Below are positions 56,588-60,000 of a DNA stretch of 60,000 nucleotides, piece after piece; within the stretch, counting starts at the first letter, position 1; every line of letters begins with the position of its first letter. The position numbers were made by a program, and so were the translations under genes. The stretch lies in NCBI RefSeq assembly GCF_910592395.1, contig NC_088326.1, positions 1,743,001 to 1,803,000 on the forward strand. Reading direction: 5' to 3'. Below the pieces are notes generated by a model that saw only the letters and a list, made by a program, of their open reading frames with translations, searched no databases and was not told where the DNA came from. The stretch is from Lineus longissimus (Eukaryota > Nemertea > Pilidiophora > Heteronemertea > Lineidae).

Positions 56588-57141
56588 CTAAAGCATAGAC
56601 GGAGCATGGACGACGCAGTGTACCGGATGTTTTGCCTCAGAGCAACATTTGCAGCATTGGCATTGGCCACATGACATCCTCCCTCCGTCTGCGCATGCCT
56701 GGCAGCAGTTGCACCCACCAGAGCAACATGACTTCGTCTTTGGACAACAGGACGCTGGGCAGCATTTGCAGTCATCCGCACCCGAGCAATCCCTTCCCTC
56801 CGACACTGCAAGTGCACAACATCTGCAGTCATCGTTGCAGGAGCAACTTTTTGCCGCGTTCGTCATGGATACAGATGATTTCGCCTGGTAACATGAAACT
56901 GGGCAACAGTTGCCTTCAGCGCACGAGCAATCCCTCCCCGCCACCATTGCCTTGGCACAACATTTGCAATCGTCGCTGCATGAGTAATCTTTAACTGCGA
57001 CTGTGACGACGAATGAATCATCCGTTGTCATCTTAGCTTGGTAGCACGAGGCAGGGCAGCAGTTGTCTTTGGCACAACCACAGGCAAGACCCAAGGCAGA
57101 GGTGCAACACTTGCAAGCGTCGCTGCAGCAGCAGGGCTGGG
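56588..57141 (-). CDS. Large multi-domain metallothionein-like protein, main exon (44 Cys)
   Basis: A single exon encodes about 184 residues up to the TAG. Acceptor CCTTCTTCCCTTTACAG, phase 1 in. Three blocks follow one pattern: C-x-DxC-K/R-CC, then about ten residues, D/AC-x-C, NCC or KCC, PxSC. They are joined by YQAK-containing linkers that lack cysteine. A fourth block (SCCSGGCNCCQAC, SCGQCQCCKCC) is denser. With 44 Cys and almost no aromatics, metal thiolate binding (Cd, Zn, Cu) as in metallothioneins is the natural inference. Classical metallothioneins have about 60-75 residues and two domains, so this one is enlarged by duplication. The first exon with the start codon is not found; 57702-57738 is a weak candidate. 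Another possibility is a Cys-rich structural protein. Confidence 0.75.
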
Positions 57142-57742
57142 CTGTAAAGGGAAGAAGGACAATCAAGAATTACCCTATGGTACAAGCATATGCATGACAC
57201 TAATAAGAACATCCACCATGTCCATCTGCCAATCCAGAGCGACGAATGCAGACAATGTTCCAGCGGTATTTCTTCAAAACGTAGAACAACCTGCTGACCA
57301 GCCAAGGTAATATTGCATGTTGTAATTGTTGCCAATAAAGAGATCAGATACTTTTGGAAATAAGCATTGCGGCAATTAGTGCTCAAAATCAGTTGAGGTA
57401 TGAACAGCTACGAAACAGTCAAGACAGCTAAACCAACTTGATGTGATAGCTTGGTCAGGCCAATGCAAAGGGACCGGCCAAACACGATCTACACGTACAG
57501 CAGTCCGAAGTTATGAACATCAGTCCGGCACGCATGACACGGTCTGCACTGTGCTACGTAATACGGCCCACAAAGAAATGTTCTTTATGAAGCGGATCAC
57601 GCAACGTAGTTCTGGTCCGTGTTACGTGATCAGCCAATAGAAACTGACCATCTGGAGTTCGATTCCCCAACCATACTTTGTCATCAGCCAGTGCGTCTCA
57701 CAATAACCTAGAAAGTAGCAAAATATGGAATCCATCATTTCA
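57142..57742. other. Intron/5' flank of the four-block Cys-rich gene
   Basis: Contains the upstream part of the gene, with no clear first exon. A minus-strand ATG pair at 57738 followed by 12 codons and TT|GTGAGA (57702) has the right phase but unconvincing content. Confidence 0.4.
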
Positions 57743-58111
57743 TTAATAGTTTGGGCCTAGTATAGAAGTACAATTATTATAGGTTATTATAATAAGTATA
57801 TACAAATAGATAGTTGTTCTTCTGTACCAATGGGCTTGCGGAAGGATGTTGTTAATTTTCTTATAATTATCATCTCTGATGAGGTCGTGGAGATCATGGA
57901 ATTGGGCTGTTGTCATACGAAAATATTGGAAGAATTTATCTTCATAGCTGAAGAGGGGTTTATGAGATGGTGGTACGCCCCGTATTTTTTCCCGGTCCAT
58001 CCAAAGATCGTGAACCCAGTAATCGTTTCTCCTCTTTCGCTTCTGGCGCCTATGAAAGGCGTAGAGAAGCAAAATCTCTTCGGTATCTGATTCGCTTGAG
58101 TCCGTCGCCAT
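57743..58111 (-). pseudogene. Truncated PIF/Harbinger transposase (HARBI1-like N-terminus)
   Basis: The open frame begins with an acidic Ser-rich stretch (MATDSSESDTEE), a run of basic residues (RRQKRKRRNDYWVHDLW), then DKFFQYFRMTTAQFHDLHDL. This is the standard N-terminus of animal Harbinger nucleases (RR..YWVH, FF.YFRM....F..L). After about residue 85 the similarity stops and the frame ends, so the DDE nuclease domain is missing. No inverted ends were identified. It sits between the two Cys-rich genes. Confidence 0.7.
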
Positions 58112-58500
58112 TGCTGTGCAAAGCGATCAAGGAAGGCATGCGGACCAATGGACATAGTATTACGCCCGTATTACGCAACGCGTTACATATGCGCAGTGCG
58201 CTGCATGATAACGCACGTAATAACGCACTCAGTGGACACGGGCTAATGGGTTGGATCTGCTGCGCGTGCGTCAGGCTTTCCCACTCAAAGATATAAAACA
58301 CTGATATGCTCCGATTGGGTCAGATGAGTTTTTGCTTGCAACGCGACAACATCGTAAATCCGACGTCTAGATCCTACTGCGTTGATCTATCTCCGAATCG
58401 AAATACAACCTTGCAATGGACAGCACAACAGGTAGGGCCCACTTTATTAGGTCTGCTTTCTGATCATGACCACACCCCAGGGTTCGGCAAGCCTGAACCG

Positions 58501-58522
58501 ATGGCTTTAATGTCGGGAAGGG
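58501..58522 (+). CDS. Candidate first exon of the compact Cys-rich gene
   Basis: ATG GCT TTA ATG TCG GGA AGG G ends at a donor-like GGG|GTAAGG in phase 1, as the next exon requires. The joined start would read MALMSGRGDVMRCC. A tiny first exon of this kind is usual in metallothionein genes, but no other evidence supports it and other ATGs could serve. Confidence 0.3.
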
Positions 58523-59557
58523 GTAAGGACCAAAATATGAATGCGCTGTTGTTCCACTCAAATGGTGAATGTGTCTGACACTGGGTCCGACTGACCTCGT
58601 GGCTGTGCGGACTCGTCCCTTACGGTGTCGGGTATCGTACAGGTCTCGGGCCTGCCCCTTCCCCATCCTCGAAAAACCAGGGACAGTCGTATCCTCCCCC
58701 TCGCACACGTTCGACCTGCAGACATAAGCTTAGTTGTTAGTTCCTAGTGTTGGCGTGGGATTGTACGAGGGACGAGGGATCATACGAGGTGAGAATGGTC
58801 AAAGCAGGATTTGAGGCTGTCCCCAGGCCCACACAAACTTGGCCAACTTCTTGCACAATGTCTTTTGCATGGTCAGCATAACTGTTACTGGAGCATGATC
58901 TATAGACACAGTAGATAGTGTGGCTATTCATAGATAGAAATATAAAAATTTTGAGAATCTTTTGTGAGGGGGCTATAATGAACAGGATGGACTTGACCAT
59001 ATCTGTTACGACCAACAAACATCTCAAACAGTGTTTTATATTTTGTCCATGATGTAGGATAATATAACCCCAAAGGTAACAAACAGGGTGCGGCTCATTT
59101 ACAGCCAGCTATTATTAGTAACAGGTAACATTGACCCGCCTCAACAGTATATAGGGTGTGCTGAGGATTGCAGAGACACTAAATTAGGGAGGTTTGGGTC
59201 TTGGGATGGCCTTACAGCTCATGTCCGATTTTACAGCAGTCTTTCTTGCCACCTGTAAATAACAAGTGGACCCTTGAAAAAGTGTCCTTCACTGTTTGTC
59301 AAAGGCAATACTATTGTTTGTATTGCGAGTACTGTAAAATCCACCAGGAGCTGTTGTGATACCCTGTCTATCCTTGTTCCTGAATAGGGTATAGAGACAA
59401 AAAGGCTGCCAACCGAGTTTACGACAGATTGTCTCCTGAAGCGGAAGAAGTCCTCCATAGATGCAATGAGAGTGTGTTACTGCAAAATCCACTGACCAGG
59501 GGCTGTTGCAACCACCTATTAACTTCTCTGAATTTCCAGTGTTTTTTTTCTTTGCAG

Positions 59558-59814
59558 GCGATGTAATGAGGTGTTGTGGCGATCGCAGCGCTTGCTGTAT
59601 AAGTAAGGGATGCACCGAAACGGGCTGCCAATGCGATGACGCGTGCGGTTGTTGCTGCTGCAATAGGAAGCGCGGTGTCTGCAATTGTGGCGACGTGACT
59701 CCGTGTTGCAAGGAGAAGGGGTGCGGAGGGCCGGGTGGTTGTTCATGCGGCGGGGGGTGCGAGTGCTGCTGCTGTGCACAACCAGCAACAGCTGGTACTT
59801 GTGGCCACAAATAG
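59558..59814 (+). CDS. Compact metallothionein-like protein with two CCCC-ending repeats (25 Cys)
   Basis: Acceptor TTTTTTTTCTTTGCAG, phase 1 in; 84 residues and TAG. Two tandem halves: RCCGDRSACC, ISKGC, ETGC, QC, DDAC, GCCCC; then CNCGDVTPCC, KEKGC, PGGC, SC, GGGC, ECCCC. Each half has 12 Cys, and a last Cys lies near the C-terminus. About 30% Cys with no hydrophobic core is metallothionein-like, but four consecutive cysteines are unusual in that family. The halves align residue by residue (CCxxKGC, GC-x-C), which shows internal duplication. It is divergent to the other Cys-rich gene and shares a phase-1 intron just before the Cys region. Confidence 0.75.
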
Positions 59815-60000
59815 GTGGCGCAGCTTAGACGAGACGAAGTGTTGGCAGAATGAACGACTACAGACCTAATCGAGCAAGTTCGAATTTTCCTTAGACTTTA
59901 GCATCCATTATATGAAGGACCAACGCGATTTGGATCATCTTTGTCATACGGGTATGGACATCACATCTACTTGGACTGTATTTTTCCTTCAATCATAAAA
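59815..60000 (+). other. 3' UTR of the compact Cys-rich gene (window edge)
   Basis: No canonical AATAAA is seen before the window ends, so the transcript probably continues beyond it. Confidence 0.4.

Noticed and set aside
57702-57738. Candidate first exon of the four-block Cys-rich gene (MMDSIFCYFLGY, phase 1)
   Set aside because: The phase fits, but the peptide is unlike any metallothionein start, and the exon would begin only 5 bp from a Harbinger fragment.

Overview
This is a eukaryotic, animal window. The genes are split into many small exons with GT-AG introns of up to about 10 kb. Transposon relics, MITE-like elements and minisatellites fill the non-coding DNA, and there is no operon structure. 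AT-rich introns carrying many TGACCTT/AAGGTCA runs and ACATGTAC runs suggest a marine invertebrate, perhaps a lophotrochozoan (mollusc, annelid or brachiopod). That placement is an inference and is weakly held.

Layout. (1) Positions 2737-34166, + strand: a syndecan-like transmembrane proteoglycan gene that I assemble as 11 coding exons with a continuous reading frame (447 residues). The 3' exon gives the diagnostic transmembrane segment, the conserved cytoplasmic block and the terminal EFYA. An early exon gives the Ser-Gly glycosaminoglycan sites. Unexpectedly, two middle exons encode a complete six-cysteine thyroglobulin type-1 module. (2) About 34.2-49.9 kb: the syndecan 3' flank, then a repeat-rich interval with a DDE-transposase relic, a broken 2.7-kb foldback element (39.5-48.9 kb) split by a 6.7-kb insertion, minisatellites, MITEs, a tRNA-like relic and a possible unrecognised short exon chain. 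(3) Positions 55522-50343, - strand: a complete RIOK3-type atypical kinase gene (11 exons, 551 residues), with a decayed duplicate of its P-loop exon in the adjacent intron. (4) 56.3-59.8 kb: two divergently oriented cysteine-rich, metallothionein-like genes. One (- strand) has about 184 residues with 44 Cys in four blocks. The other (+ strand) is a compact protein with 25 Cys, built from two repeats that each end in four consecutive cysteines. A fragment of a PIF/Harbinger transposase lies between them.

The genes are unrelated in function: syndecan is a cell-surface heparan-sulfate receptor, RIOK3 a cytosolic kinase/ATPase, and the Cys-rich pair probably handles metal. The most notable points are the syndecan/thyroglobulin fusion and the two unusual metallothionein-like proteins. 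All exon joins were made by eye from splice consensus and reading phase, with no transcript evidence.
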